In this document: in pieces, positions 54,157 to 64,000 of the stretch | Layout of the letters: each line of letters begins with the position of its first letter | Numbering within the stretch: position 1 is the first letter of the stretch | NCBI RefSeq assembly: GCF_028009165.1 | Contig: NC_079242.1 | Location: forward strand, 1,240,001-1,304,000 | DNA length: 64,000 nucleotides | Reading direction: 5' to 3' | Source of the DNA: Akanthomyces muscarius | Taxonomy: Eukaryota > Ascomycota > Sordariomycetes > Hypocreales > Cordycipitaceae | Notes under the pieces: generated by a model | The model's input: only the letters and a program-made list of their open reading frames with translations | Told to the model about the DNA's origin: nothing | Databases searched by the model: none | Program-made: the position numbers and the translations under genes

Positions 54157-54876
54157 ATGGATACTGAGTACTCTCTGCGCCAGCTCTCCTTTTCCGGCGC
54201 AGTCCTCGTGGCCGGCTACCTCACGGTGCGCGTCATCCTCCCGCCGAACCGCACGCCGGCGGACCGGGCGTGGCGGACCGACTCGCTCTGGTTCGCGCGC
54301 AGCACCGTCTTGGTCAACCTCGCGGCGGCCGCCATGTCGCTTCTCATCCTCTACCACGCCGCGCTGGCCGCGGCCCCCGCGGCGACGCGGGCCAGGCTCC
54401 TCTGCCCGGCGGGCGGCGACGCGCAGCGCAACCCGGCGCTCTTCACCTGGACGCCGCTGACGGCGGCCGCGCTGCTCGCCATCCTGGTCGGGGCGCCGCT
54501 GCGCATGGGCGCCTTTGGCGGCCTGGGCGAGAGCTTCACGTTTGGGCTGACCCGGCCGCGCGGCGGGCTGGTGACGACGGGCCTCTACGCGCACGTGCAG
54601 CACCCGAGCTACACGGGCATGGGGCTGGTGGCGGCGGCGTGCGGCGCCGTGTTCCTGCGGCTGGACGGCGGCGCCGCGGCGTGCCTGGTGCCGGCGAGGT
54701 GGTGGCCGCTCGTGCGGGAATGGAGCGCGGCGGCGTGTGCAGGGGCTGGGCTGCTGGCGGTGCAGCAGATGGCGACGAGGGTGCGCCAGGAGGAGGCGAT
54801 GCTGAGGGAGCTGTTTGGCAAGGAGTGGGAGGAGTGGCACGCGAGGACGAAGAGGTTTGTCCCAGGGTTGTTTTGA
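54157..54876 (+). CDS. Isoprenylcysteine carboxyl methyltransferase-like membrane protein
   Basis: Single exon; 239 residues from ATG 54157 (context with G at -3 and +4), or 252 from ATG 54118. Hydrophobic segments at about 10-25, 50-72, 100-118, 155-175 and 190-208. The C-terminal half has the ICMT/PEMT-type signature GLYAHVQHPSYTGMGL, where the HP and the following Tyr contact S-adenosylmethionine, then RVRQEEAMLRELFGKEWEEW, the conserved cytosolic end with the catalytic E and the EW-x-x-Y/W block (here WHARTKRFVPGLF). Whether it is the Ste14 prenyl-Cys enzyme or a paralogue acting on other substrates is uncertain. Very GC-rich with Ala-biased codons. Confidence 0.75.
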   Translation: MDTEYSLRQLSFSGAVLVAGYLTVRVILPPNRTPADRAWRTDSLWFARSTVLVNLAAAAMSLLILYHAALAAAPAATRARLLCPAGGDAQRNPALFTWTPLTAAALLAILVGAPLRMGAFGGLGESFTFGLTRPRGGLVTTGLYAHVQHPSYTGMGLVAAACGAVFLRLDGGAAACLVPARWWPLVREWSAAACAGAGLLAVQQMATRVRQEEAMLRELFGKEWEEWHARTKRFVPGLF

Positions 54877-55805
54877 GAGAGTGTGGAATTGAAGACGTGG
54901 TGTATGATATGGGATTTCGGGATCGTAGAGCAGACGGTCGTGCGAGCCACATGCAGCGTTAAGACAAGATTAGGTGACACTGGCAACAGGTTGAAGAAGA
55001 CTTCAGCAATAGAGCTCCTAGGAAGACGAACCCGAACCATGATAATCCAACTCGAATAAAAACGAAAATGAAGAAAGACAATTCCTGGCGCGATATAAAT
55101 CATTTGTCAATGATACAGTAGCAATTCATAAAGACTGATGCAGACTCATTTATGTCATGCCCATGACGCTGGTATTTCGCTAAAAAAAAAAAAAAAGATT
55201 CATAAAAGAAAAAGATAGCCTCGCAAGGACTCGTACATAACCCCTGATCTACTTGACATACCGCCTCCTAGAGTCGGTGACCGGGCAATCCCAGGATCTA
55301 ACTAACATCTCCGTTCTTCGATATAGGTCGAGTGCGAGGACGCGAGGCAAGGTGTGGAAGCGTCTTTGTAGGGAACGGAAACAGCCCTGGAGGGTTTTTT
55401 CTCGAAAGAAGAAATGCCACTCCCTGTGGACGGAAGACCTCAAGAGACAGTAACGTTAGTCCTCACAAAGGACTTGTACACAATGCCTTGTCTGGTTGAC
55501 AGCTGGTGCCCCGCTGCACTGCACTGCAACTACAACTACAGTGCCTCCAGGTGATTCCGAGCGCTGATGTATGGCGATTTGGTGGCAGTTCGCTCGGAAT
55601 TACCTCCAGCCCACTGTACAACTGTGCCGACAGCGCTGTGACGCGCTCGCTCTCTTTGGCCACTTAAACGCGTTTCCCAGTGAGCCCGTCTATTTTTTCG
55701 AGCTGCCTCAAACCACCTCTTTTGTATATTCACCTCCTCGCTTTTGCCTTTACTGTCCAAACCTACAGCTTGACTCTTTTTTCCTGCACACGGTTCATCT
55801 CGCAC
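54877..55805. other. Intergenic: MGS1 upstream region
   Basis: About 930 bp. An A15 run lies near 55181-55195; a CT-rich leader precedes ATG 55806. An in-frame upstream ATG at 55680 would add 42 hydrophobic residues but lies in the leader. No gene. Confidence 0.5.
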
Positions 55806-57557
55806 ATGTCTGTCGATTGCCCAATATGCAACAAGCCCGTCAAGTCCTCCGAAATCAATAGCCACATCGACTCTGGCTGCGCGAGCTTCATCGTCGACAA
55901 GGAGTCGTCACCCTCGACCGACACCAACGGCACGACCGCCTCATCACAGCAGCAGCAGCAGCCGCCGCCGACACAAAAACGAAGTGCCTCGAGCTTCTTC
56001 TCCACGCCCGCGCCGAAACGACAGCAGCAAAATGGAGACGCCAAGCTCGTGACGCCGGTGCCGCTCATCGGCAGGAAGCGCGGCTTCGACGAAGGCCCCG
56101 GCGCGAGCGACGCCAACATCAGCCCGCCCCTGCCGAGAGTCGGCGATCTGAGCGAGGTGCCGCCACTAAACGGCGCCAGTGTCGATGAAGCAGCAGCGGC
56201 AGCACAAGCACAAGCACCGCCACCACCACCTGCGGCCGCCACGACGCCTGAAAACGGCAAGCTGGTCAAGCGCACCAAGCTCAGCAAGGCGGCGCCGCTG
56301 GCCGAGCGCATGCGGCCCACGACCCTCGACGACGTGTGCGGGCAGGAGCTCGTCGGCCGCAACGGCGTGCTACGCTCGCTCATCGAGTCGGACCGGGTGC
56401 CGTCCATGATCCTCTGGGGCAGCGCCGGCACGGGCAAGACGACGATTGCGCGGTGCATCGCCCACGCCACCGGGCGGCGCTTCGTCGAGATCAACGCCAC
56501 GAGCTCGAGCGTCGGCGAGTGCAAGAAGCTGTTCCAGGAGGCCGCCAGCGACCTCGCCCTCGCCGGCCGCCGCACCATCATCTTCTGCGACGAGATCCAC
56601 CGCTTCAACAAGGCCCAGCAGGACGTCTTTCTGCGGCCCGTCGAGGCGGGCACCGTCACCCTCATCGGCGCCACCACCGAGAACCCCTCGTTCAAGGTCG
56701 TCCACGCGCTGCTCTCCCGCTGCCGCACCTTTACCCTGCAGGCCCTCGGCACCGACGACGTCGCCGGCATCCTGCGGCGCGCCCGCGACGCCGAGACTGC
56801 GGCCGGCGCGTACCCGCCCACCGAGCTCGTCGACGACGACATGCTGCGCTACCTCGCGCGCTTCTCCGACGGCGACGCCCGCACCGCGCTCAACCTGCTC
56901 GAGCTGGCCCTCTCGCTGACGGCCCGGCCCGGCATGACGCAGGACGGCATCAAGGCGGCCCTCACCAAGACGCTCGTGTACGACCGCGGCGGCGACCAGC
57001 ACTACGATACCATCTCGGCCTTTCACAAGTCGGTCCGCGGCGGCGACGCCGACGCCGCCCTCTACTACCTCGCGCGCATGCTGCAGTCGGGCGAGGACCC
57101 GCTGTTCGTCGCCCGGCGCATGGTCGTCATCGCGTCCGAGGACGTCGGCCTCGCCGACTCGTCGCTGCTGCCCCTCGCCACGGCCGCGTACACGGCCGCG
57201 CAGCAGATTGGCATGCCCGAGGCGCGCATCCCCCTCGCCCACTGCGCCGTCGCCCTCTGCCTCGCCCCCAAGAGCACCCGCGCCTACCGCGGCCTCAACA
57301 ACGCCTACACGGCCCTGCGCGAGCCCGGCGTCGCCGCGCTGCCCGTCCCCCTGCACCTGCGCAACGCCCCCACCAGGCTGATGCGCGACCTGGGCTGCGG
57401 CGCCGAGTACAAGTACCCGCCCAACTACCGCGACGGCCGCGTGAGCCAGACGTATCTGCCGGAGCAGCTCCTCGGACGGCGCTTCCTGGAGGACAGGGAC
57501 CTGGGCACCGAGGTGGACCCCGATGTGGTCATCAAGGACGACAGTGCAAAGCCATGA
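55806..57557 (+). CDS. MGS1: AAA+ ATPase Mgs1/WRNIP1 (replication fork maintenance)
   Basis: Single exon, 583 residues. Start chosen at ATG 55806 because the protein then begins with the ubiquitin-binding UBZ finger (CPIC at 5-8, H20, C25). A low-complexity linker with Gln and Pro runs follows to about residue 160. The AAA+ core opens PLAERMRPTTLDDVCGQELV, with Walker A GSAGTGKTT (206-214), Walker B IIFCDEIHRFNKAQQD, sensor-1 IGATTENPSF and sensor-2 SDGDARTALN. The C-terminal MgsA/WRNIP1 oligomerisation domain contains SEDVGLADSS and YKYPPNYRDG. Mgs1 works with PCNA and polymerase delta at stalled forks. Tail to tail with YEN1, 286 bp apart. Confidence 0.95.
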   Translation: MSVDCPICNKPVKSSEINSHIDSGCASFIVDKESSPSTDTNGTTASSQQQQQPPPTQKRSASSFFSTPAPKRQQQNGDAKLVTPVPLIGRKRGFDEGPGASDANISPPLPRVGDLSEVPPLNGASVDEAAAAAQAQAPPPPPAAATTPENGKLVKRTKLSKAAPLAERMRPTTLDDVCGQELVGRNGVLRSLIESDRVPSMILWGSAGTGKTTIARCIAHATGRRFVEINATSSSVGECKKLFQEAASDLALAGRRTIIFCDEIHRFNKAQQDVFLRPVEAGTVTLIGATTENPSFKVVHALLSRCRTFTLQALGTDDVAGILRRARDAETAAGAYPPTELVDDDMLRYLARFSDGDARTALNLLELALSLTARPGMTQDGIKAALTKTLVYDRGGDQHYDTISAFHKSVRGGDADAALYYLARMLQSGEDPLFVARRMVVIASEDVGLADSSLLPLATAAYTAAQQIGMPEARIPLAHCAVALCLAPKSTRAYRGLNNAYTALREPGVAALPVPLHLRNAPTRLMRDLGCGAEYKYPPNYRDGRVSQTYLPEQLLGRRFLEDRDLGTEVDPDVVIKDDSAKP

Positions 57558-57843
57558 AATGGCACTTGGAGAGAGCGACAAAGGGAGGCAGAAAGAACGG
57601 GGATGGGGGAATTCATCATAGCATTCATGGCGCTTCAAATTCTGCAACACAATTTTCATTTAGAGCACATTTCGGCATTGGTTGCTGGACGGTTGTAAAA
57701 AGTTGGAAAATAGGATACCAATAAAAGGTTGTACATTTCAATCATTATTCCCAGCTAAATTTCATAGTTGATCCTTCCTATTGATACAAGCATATAAATG
57801 ATGATGCCCATGCTACAAACGCCGATTATGCTTTGCATGTCCG

Positions 57844-60258
57844 CTACTCTTCCGTGAGATCAATAATGGAAACGTCGCTCCACCGGGTCACCTTGCCCTT
57901 GATTTTAGACCCAACCAGCTTGGCCTCTTCTCGGGCAATCACGTCCTCCCTTTCGTCCAAGTCGACTTCGATTTCGCGAAGCATGCCCGCAGCGCTGGAG
58001 ATGAGCAACTTTTTCCTCCGTGATGGCGTGGGACTGCCACTCCTATCACTGCTTGCAGCCTGGCTCTCCTGAGACCGGCGTTTGCTGGGCGACGAGGGCT
58101 CTTGCGGCGCCATGTCGGATATAGACAGCAGAGAGGAGTCGTCGTCAAACGGATCGTCAAGCAGCTGCTTGTCCGTCAGAGGCGGCAAAGCCGGTGGCAC
58201 TTTGAATGTGGGCCGGGCCGTCTTTCGGGATGTAAAAACATCCAGTGAGGTCTGTTTAAACTTGGGAGGGGCAGGTTTTGACGCTGCGGGCTTTATCGGC
58301 CGTTCCAGCCGCCTCGACCCAGCCTTTAGCCTCGACGGCGAAGAAGCCGCGGCAGGCTGCGAACGTACGGGGCCAGCATCCGTCGCAGGCTGTGAGGCAG
58401 GGGCCTGAGAGCAGGGTGCGGTAGATGGCGGCGAGGAGTGGCAGGGAGGACTGGACGAAATGACAATGGCTTCGGAATAGACGGTGCTCCGGGAAGGTCT
58501 ATGCGGCATGTGTAAGCGAGCTGCGTCCATGTCCGGGCTGCCTGCAGCAGAGGTGCCGGTCTGCTTACTTGGAGATCGCGGGGGCGTCTTGGGTGGTCGA
58601 GGCAGTGGAGGCAGCTCCTGAGATTGTATAATGGCGTCGATGGAAGAAGAGGGCACATTCTTCCGAGGTGGCGGCGACCTTTCTTTCGCGACGCTTTCTA
58701 TAATCGGATTCGACTTCTTGGTGATCCGAAAGAAGCTGTCGATGGCGCCTTTCGGCATTCCAGTGTCCTTGGCTGGTTTCGCAGCCTTCTTGGGCGACTT
58801 CTTCTTTGGTGACTTTCGAAGAGTCTTTGCGGCTTCCGCCATCTCAAACTTGTGTATTGATTCGGGCGTATAGTGCCTTGCGACGTCTTCCAAAACCCAG
58901 GCCAGCTCAGGGACGGTTACGTCGAAAGTCTGCGGCGTCTTGGCCTCTGTTCCCTGTGAGGGGGCAAATTCATCGTCGCTGTTCAGTGCGAGCCCGTCCC
59001 TCCCGTAGTTGATGTTCTCTGCAACCTCCGTTGACAAGTCTATCGGAACCACCTCTTGAGGTATATATGACAGTCGCAATTCTGGGGTGGCGTCGGTGCT
59101 GAAATGAGTCCGGCGTTTTGAAATGTCTTGGATGAGGTTACGGGATTGCTTCATGTTTTGGACGAGCATCGCCTGACCCAGCACCCGAATGAACTTTATA
59201 GCGCCTTCACGGTAGTCCCAATCAAACGTCTCGCGAGTAAACTCGCGAAGAGAGGCCAAATCAACATTCTTATGCTGGTGTACTTTCTGTTGGATCGTTT
59301 CCAGGCTATTTTGCGGCGACACAACCGGATGGGTATAATATCGCAATACTTCCATGTTGGGAAAATCGTCAGGGATGTGCAAGCTTTTGTGTTTTGTGCG
59401 AAAATGACCGCTTTCATTGGTGGTGAGCTCATGGCGCAGCTCTGCTCTCCATGCGTCGATGCTGTCCGTGTCTGAAGCCTTGAGACGGCAAAGAGACTTG
59501 CCGAAACCAGCATTGGCAGCTTCGCATGCAACCTTTACACCGCAGCCAGGGATTCCGTCGGGGAGATAGTCTCCACCACTCATCAAGGCGACCAGCACCA
59601 TGCCCTGTCTGTCCAAGCCGTGATTAGCAACAGCAGCTGTGTCGTAAAGCGAAACGTGTGTGGGTGCGGTGGCGGTCTTGCCCTCGGAGGACCAATTTCG
59701 AAGCGTTTTTGTGCAGCCAAACATGATTGTGTCGACATCCTCGCTCAGCACAGCGTCGACAATGCCATGACGTTGCAGCAGTGCGCATTCTGCCTCTGCT
59801 TCGCCCGGCGCATCCAGCACGGGTAAGCCAAACAAGCGAATCAGGCGCTTGGCCTGTGAGTTTGCAACACCATCGCCGCGACCAGATCTCTTGTTCCGTT
59901 TGGTTGTGGGTTTATTTGGACCGTCGAAGAGAAAGACTGGCTGGATGGGAATGGCGAGCAATCGTACAAGTCGGTAGAAGAGGGTTCGAATGGCGGGATT
60001 CGTGCCACCTGAAATCGCTTGGTTAGTCTAGACACAGAATGCGCGTCAAGTTTGACCGCACCTCTTGCAGCCTGTGCTTGAAACTGCCAGATGGCGACGT
60101 CAACAGCAAGTCGTAGCGGGCGGCCTTCTGCCTTTAATGTGTCGGCCGCGAGTTTGGACAGTGACACGCGCTGGCCAGAGCCAAGCTCTCCATAAATGCT
60201 AAGATCGTTAGACAATTGCAAAATTGGAAACGAGGGCAGCATACCCCTTAATACCCAT
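57844..60258 (-). CDS. YEN1: Holliday-junction resolvase Yen1/GEN1 (Rad2/XPG family)
   Basis: Exons 60245-60258 (14 nt), 60062-60198 and 57844-60008 (minus), 771 residues. The first exon encodes only MGIKG-start; splicing gives MGIKGIYGELGSGQRV, the conserved N-terminal XPG opening that supplies the catalytic alpha-amine and first metal ligands. RLAVDVAIWQFQAQAARGG and FLFDGPNKP complete XPG-N. XPG-I reads LDAPGEAEAECALLQ and VLSEDVDTIMFG; SGGDYLPDGIPGCG begins the helix-hairpin-helix. The long C-terminal half is disordered with many S/T-P and KSPKKKSPKK patches, probably CDK and nuclear-transport control as in yeast Yen1. FRITKK near residue 475 resembles a PCNA-binding-like QxxxFF remnant, but weakly. 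Confidence 0.92.
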
Positions 60259-60558
60259 CAGGAAATCATAGTGGCAAGATTGCAGTCGTTGGCAGCGGAG
60301 TTGCGTGAGCCGCCCGATGTGAATGTAGCTATAGAGTTCACGCGATGGCCTCCGCCGCGTTGCTCTGGTGAAGGCGCTGGTTGTTGACTTACTTGTCGGT
60401 GGATCGGCGCCCAAATCTGCCGGGCGCTGCCAGCTGACAGTGGGCATTGTTAGCGGTCTCAGCGGCCCGCCAGGGGCTCCGGCGCCGGCTTCACTAAAGC
60501 TCTCCGTCTCATCACCAACACGTTTCTTGAATGACGCTGCCGCGCCAAATTCGGCATC
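60259..60558. promoter_or_regulatory. Divergent promoter of YEN1 and ARP10
   Basis: A 300-bp interval separates the two divergent ATGs. No individual site recognised; frames through it are open on both strands but unsupported. Confidence 0.4.
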
Positions 60559-62281
60559 ATGGCATCCGGACATGGCCCGGCCCTGGCCCATAGGAGTGTC
60601 TCCAACATTCGAACCGTCTCAGGTCAGCAGTCGACACCCTCAACACCACACACGCCGCCACGTGCCATCTCAGGCTCTTATGGCTCGCCGGCCAGCATCC
60701 GCGCGGATGACGATTTCCTGCTCATCGAAATTGGATCTCGGAATGTTCGAGTAGGCTTCGCTGGCGACAGCGTCCCAAAAGCTGTGGTGTCGAGCGGGCC
60801 ACGAGAGCAACGGCGTGCTGGCGACTTTAGGCAGTGGACGGGACCAGAGGCGCTCGGAGAAAATTGGGCTCCCGAGTATGAGATCTGGCGTTACGACCTG
60901 CGAGATTTCGATCTTGGCCTATTCCAAGATAAGCTTGAGAGAGTCTTGCGCGATGCATTCACACGGTACGCGACTCGGCCACTCATAGCTGGACAAACGC
61001 TAATTCGCAACCAGACATCTGCTCATTGATTCGCGGCCACGAAGAGCTGGCCTGGTGCTGGACTCTGCAGTGCCTATACCGCTTCTGTCATCCGTTCTTG
61101 ATATCCTCTTCACAAAATTCCAGGCACCGCTAGTCTCTTTGCTAGCTTCCCCTACAATGACAACAGTAGCGGCAGGCGTCCGCTCAGCGTTGGTGATTGA
61201 TATGGGCTGGTCTGAGACTGTTGTCACGAGCGTCTATGAATACCGCGAAGTCAAGTGTACTCGCAGTATCCGAGGAGGAAAGAGTCTTCTCAACAAAACT
61301 TACAAACTATTACACAACGTCATCACCGGCAAGGAGGACGAGGAAGAATCGCGCGAGTCTGACCATGTTGTCGCCTTCTCCGAATGCGAAGATATCATGT
61401 GTCGACTCATGTGGTGCCGAGGAACAGCATTCAAATCTACACAAAGACAGTCAGCACAGCTGGATACTGTGGTGGAACAGGACGAGACGGAAGTGGATGC
61501 ATCTCATCCGCGAGGAGATGCTAGAATTCCACTGCACTCGACCATCCCGCCAAAGAAAATTGAGGTGTCTTTCGAGAAGCTGGCAGATGTATGCGACGCA
61601 GTCATGTTTGACCCCTCGGCAAACCCGTCCGCTTTCGATGATCATGAACTGCCTCTACATTGGCTTGTATATCAGCATCTGCTACAATTACCACTTGATG
61701 TCAGAGCTGTTTGCATGTCTCGCATCATGTTCACTGGTGGCTGCTCAAATATTTTGGGCATCAAGGAAAGGCTGGTTGATGAAGTCTCCAGCATCGTTGA
61801 CAAGCGTGGCTGGACCCCAGTCACTGGAAAGGGCGTCGATCGCCTACGAAACAGTACACAAGTTCGTCGCAGCAGCGCAATTTCACGGCCCACTGAATCT
61901 CCCGCCCCTTCAGAGTCAAGCGATGATACCGAGCGATCACAGTCCCGGCCTAGCTCCATTGCTACGCAAACCGAAGAAGATGCCATTGAGGCAAAGCTGG
62001 CCAGGAATCGAAAGGTTTTACCACAATTCCAAGGACAGCTGCGCGTGCTTCATTCTTTGGGTCCTTGGGCTGGCGCCAGCTTGCTCTGCCAGCTCAAGAT
62101 TCCTGCCATGGCAACAGTCGACAAAGAGCTCTGGTTGCAGCAGGGCGCTGGTGGAGCATCGCGCCCCGGTGATGTCGACATCAAGATGCAGCAGAGGCAA
62201 AGTATGGGAGCTGGCGGTCTGATAAGAGCAAGCGGTGGTCATCATGTAAATTGGACGTTGGGGCTTTGGGGCTCGATCTGA
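60559..62281 (+). CDS. ARP10: Actin-related protein Arp10/Arp11 (dynactin pointed end)
   Basis: Exons 60559-60965 and 61015-62281, 557 residues. The 49-nt intron (GTACGC, CTAATTC, CAACCAG) rejoins DAFTR to HLLIDSRPRRAGLVLDSAV. After a disordered Ser/Pro N-terminus, an actin-like phosphate loop region appears (FLLIEIGSRNVRVGFAGDSV, about 54-73) and ALVIDMGWSETVVTSVYEYR near 190. The rest is diverged, with an acidic insert and a Ser-rich insert near 430-470, then FTGGCSNILGIKERL (actin subdomain with GG) and a C-terminus HSLGPWAGASLLCQL. This pattern fits the dynactin pointed-end protein Arp10 (ro-7 in Neurospora). Conventional actin residues for ATP hydrolysis are not conserved. Confidence 0.8.
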
Positions 62282-62563
62282 GCGACGCTTTTGTCCAGTG
62301 TATGTCAGGAAGCAATTTCTACGCACCGCCGCCAAGCGGTATCAAGGAAAACATGGTCAATAAGATATCAAAAATAATTAAATCAAAATCGCATGAACAA
62401 ATTTCAGCATTTTTTTCGCGGTTTTGTCGACTCACTGGTAGTGAGGCTGTCCCCAGATATCACACTCGGCTAATTGCATAAAGCTCTCCTTGCCAAGTCA
62501 GCTCACCTCCAACTTTGAACTCAACAACCCTCAACAGCATATAAAACACATCACCAGTCCATC

Positions 62564-64000
62564 ATGCAAAGGGCCGTAAAAAGGCTGAATTGCTCATCGC
62601 TGAAGCTGGCCACGCGGCCGGGGTCGCATCGGGGCTACGCGTCGGCCAAGCGCCCGTCCAACGGGCCCAAGCCCGCGCTCGACATCAAGCACATCCGCCA
62701 GCACCCCGAGCTCTATGAGACGACGTGCAGGGAGCGCCTGTACACGGCGCAGGCCAACAACCCGGCCAAGATTATCGCGCTGAGCGAGCAGCTGGTGCAG
62801 CTGCAGCACAGCGGGCGCGGCCTGCGCGAGCGCGCCAACCTGCTGCGCCGCGTGCTGGCCAACCCCGCCACGCTCACCGACGACAGCACGCTCGGGGACC
62901 TCAAGGCGCTCAGCCGGGAGGAGCTGCACGCCGACGCGCGGCGCATCAAGGAGGAGCTAGCCGTCATCGTGCAGGCCGAGACGGACGCGCAGCGGGCCAT
63001 GGAGGAGCTCGCGCTGCAGCTGCCCAACCTCACCAGCGCCGAGACGCCGCGCGGGCCGGAGCCCCGCGTGCTGACCTACATCAACGAGAAGCCCTTTTTC
63101 GACGAGGAGGGCCGCAGCAGCAGCAGCGGCAGCCACAACATCTGGCGCTCGCACGTGCACATTGGGGCCGAGCTCGGCATCCTCGACTTTGCCAGCGCGT
63201 CGCAGACGTCGGGCTGGGGCTGGTACTACCTGGTGGGCGCGGCGGCGCAGCTCGAGCAGGCGCTCGTGCAGTACGCCCTCGCCGTCGTCACGCGCCACGG
63301 ATGGACGCAGGTCGCGCCGCCCAGCGTCGTCTACGGCCACATTGGCGCTGCGTGCGGCTTCCAGCCGCGCGACCAGCACGGCGAGCAGCAGGTCTACGCG
63401 ATTGCGCAGTCGCCCGAGGACGCCGCCGCGGGCGTGCCGCCGCTCGCCCTTGCCGGCACCTCGGAGATTCCGCTCGCCGGCATGAAGGCCATGGCGACGC
63501 TCGACACGGCGGACCTGCCGCTGAAGCGCGTGGCCGTGTCGCGGTGCTACCGCGCCGAGGCCGGCGCGCGCGGCGCCAGCACCCGCGGCCTGTACCGCGT
63601 GCACGAGTTCACCAAGGTGGAGATGTTTGCGTGGACGCGCGCGGACCCGGACGAGGCGCAGGACGTCTTTGACGAGATGCTCGACATGCAGACCGAGATT
63701 GTCGGGTCGCTGGGCCTGCACGCCCGCGTGCTCGAGATGCCCGCGGGCGACCTCGGCGCGTCGGCCGCGCGCAAGGTCGACATGGAGGCCTGGTTCCCGA
63801 GCCGCCAGGAGCACAGCGCCGGCTGGGGCGAGGTCACCTCGGCCAGCATGTGCACCGACTACCAGACCCGGCGGCTGCAGACCCGCGCGAGACCCGGCGG
63901 CTGCAGCGGTGGAAGCGCGGATGCTGGGTTCCCGTGGACGCTCAACGGCACGGCGCTGGCGGTGCCGCGCGTGCTGGCCGCGTTGCTCGAGGTCGGCTGG
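62564..64000 (+). CDS. DIA4: Mitochondrial seryl-tRNA synthetase (cut at window end)
   Basis: From ATG 62564, 479 codons open to the window edge with no stop; the 3' end is missing. The N-terminus MQRAVKRLNCSSLKLATRPG is a plausible mitochondrial targeting sequence. The tRNA-binding coiled-coil arm (about 45-160) starts with LDIKHIRQHPELYETTCRER. Class II motif 2 is seen as RCYRAEAGA...GLYRVHEFTKVEMF, with the Arg binding ATP, and motif 3 as NGTALAVPRVLAALLE. The TSEIPLAG active-site stretch (seryl-pocket) is present near 305. SARPS: mitochondrial Dia4-type enzymes charge mt-tRNA-Ser. No intron in the visible part; high GC. Confidence 0.9.
   Translation, partial: MQRAVKRLNCSSLKLATRPGSHRGYASAKRPSNGPKPALDIKHIRQHPELYETTCRERLYTAQANNPAKIIALSEQLVQLQHSGRGLRERANLLRRVLANPATLTDDSTLGDLKALSREELHADARRIKEELAVIVQAETDAQRAMEELALQLPNLTSAETPRGPEPRVLTYINEKPFFDEEGRSSSSGSHNIWRSHVHIGAELGILDFASASQTSGWGWYYLVGAAAQLEQALVQYALAVVTRHGWTQVAPPSVVYGHIGAACGFQPRDQHGEQQVYAIAQSPEDAAAGVPPLALAGTSEIPLAGMKAMATLDTADLPLKRVAVSRCYRAEAGARGASTRGLYRVHEFTKVEMFAWTRADPDEAQDVFDEMLDMQTEIVGSLGLHARVLEMPAGDLGASAARKVDMEAWFPSRQEHSAGWGEVTSASMCTDYQTRRLQTRARPGGCSGGSADAGFPWTLNGTALAVPRVLAALLEVGW

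Noticed and set aside
56336..57724. 462-codon plus frame and 429-codon minus frame across MGS1
   Set aside because: Shadows of the GC-rich MGS1 reading frame; Arg/Pro/Ala low complexity.
59961..59963. Internal position near 59961 as start of YEN1
   Set aside because: The catalytic N-terminal XPG block would be missing; two upstream exons restore MGIKGIYGE.
59980..60000. GGTTCGAAT, tRNA B-box-like sequence
   Set aside because: Lies inside the YEN1 coding exon and has no A-box or cloverleaf partner.

Overview
The window is nuclear DNA of a filamentous ascomycete. Genes have short introns (about 50-100 nt) with GTRNGT donors and CTAAC/CTGAC branch sites, and many start after CT-rich leaders. 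The protein set is Pezizomycotina-type: Rho1, UreG, Tsr1, Get1, Rud3, Pcf11, a fungal NLR. Protein resemblance points to Sordariomycetes, most likely Hypocreales; that is inference from remembered family sequences, not a search. I recognised no tRNA, rRNA, CRISPR array or intact transposon. Exon borders were worked out by hand from splice signals and frame continuity.

Layout. 0-6.3 kb: 5' end of UTP7 (minus) divergent from TSR1 (plus), then urease accessory ureG and mitochondrial ribosomal protein uL24m (both minus). 6.3-14.2 kb: a sparse stretch with an F-box-like relic, RHO1 with four introns, a 33-residue zinc-ribbon microprotein split by an intron, and an AVT-type vacuolar amino-acid transporter. 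15.4-18.7 kb: an odd cysteine-octapeptide-repeat ORF ending in a piece of an S9 peptidase, then a GPI-type secreted aspartic protease. 18.7-23.1 kb: a 4.5-kb stretch with no gene I can support. 23.1-37 kb: prenyltransferase-alpha-like protein, GET1, a P-loop kinase-like protein, an FAD monooxygenase, an unknown membrane protein, the Golgi tether RUD3, nucleolar NOP15 and an SMN homologue.

37-44.6 kb is accessory in character: a fragment of a PNP-domain NLR gene, a full PNP_UDP/NB-ARC NLR-like receptor of 1246 residues, and a frameshifted second copy of the last exon of the SMN gene lying 5.4 kb from its parent. 44.6-53.6 kb carries a secreted cupredoxin, a SERF-type microprotein, a DUF7598 membrane protein and the polyadenylation factor PCF11. 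54-64 kb carries an isoprenylcysteine methyltransferase-like protein, then a genome-maintenance pair in tail-to-tail order (MGS1/WRNIP1 and YEN1/GEN1), ARP10 of dynactin divergent from YEN1, and mitochondrial seryl-tRNA synthetase cut by the window end.

Most genes are unlinked housekeeping functions, not a pathway cluster. The strongest candidates for something undescribed are the cysteine-octapeptide locus (15.4-16.4 kb), with two ORFs joined by an ATGA stop/start overlap, the 33-residue zinc-ribbon microprotein (11.4 kb), and the NLR island with its duplicated SMN exon.
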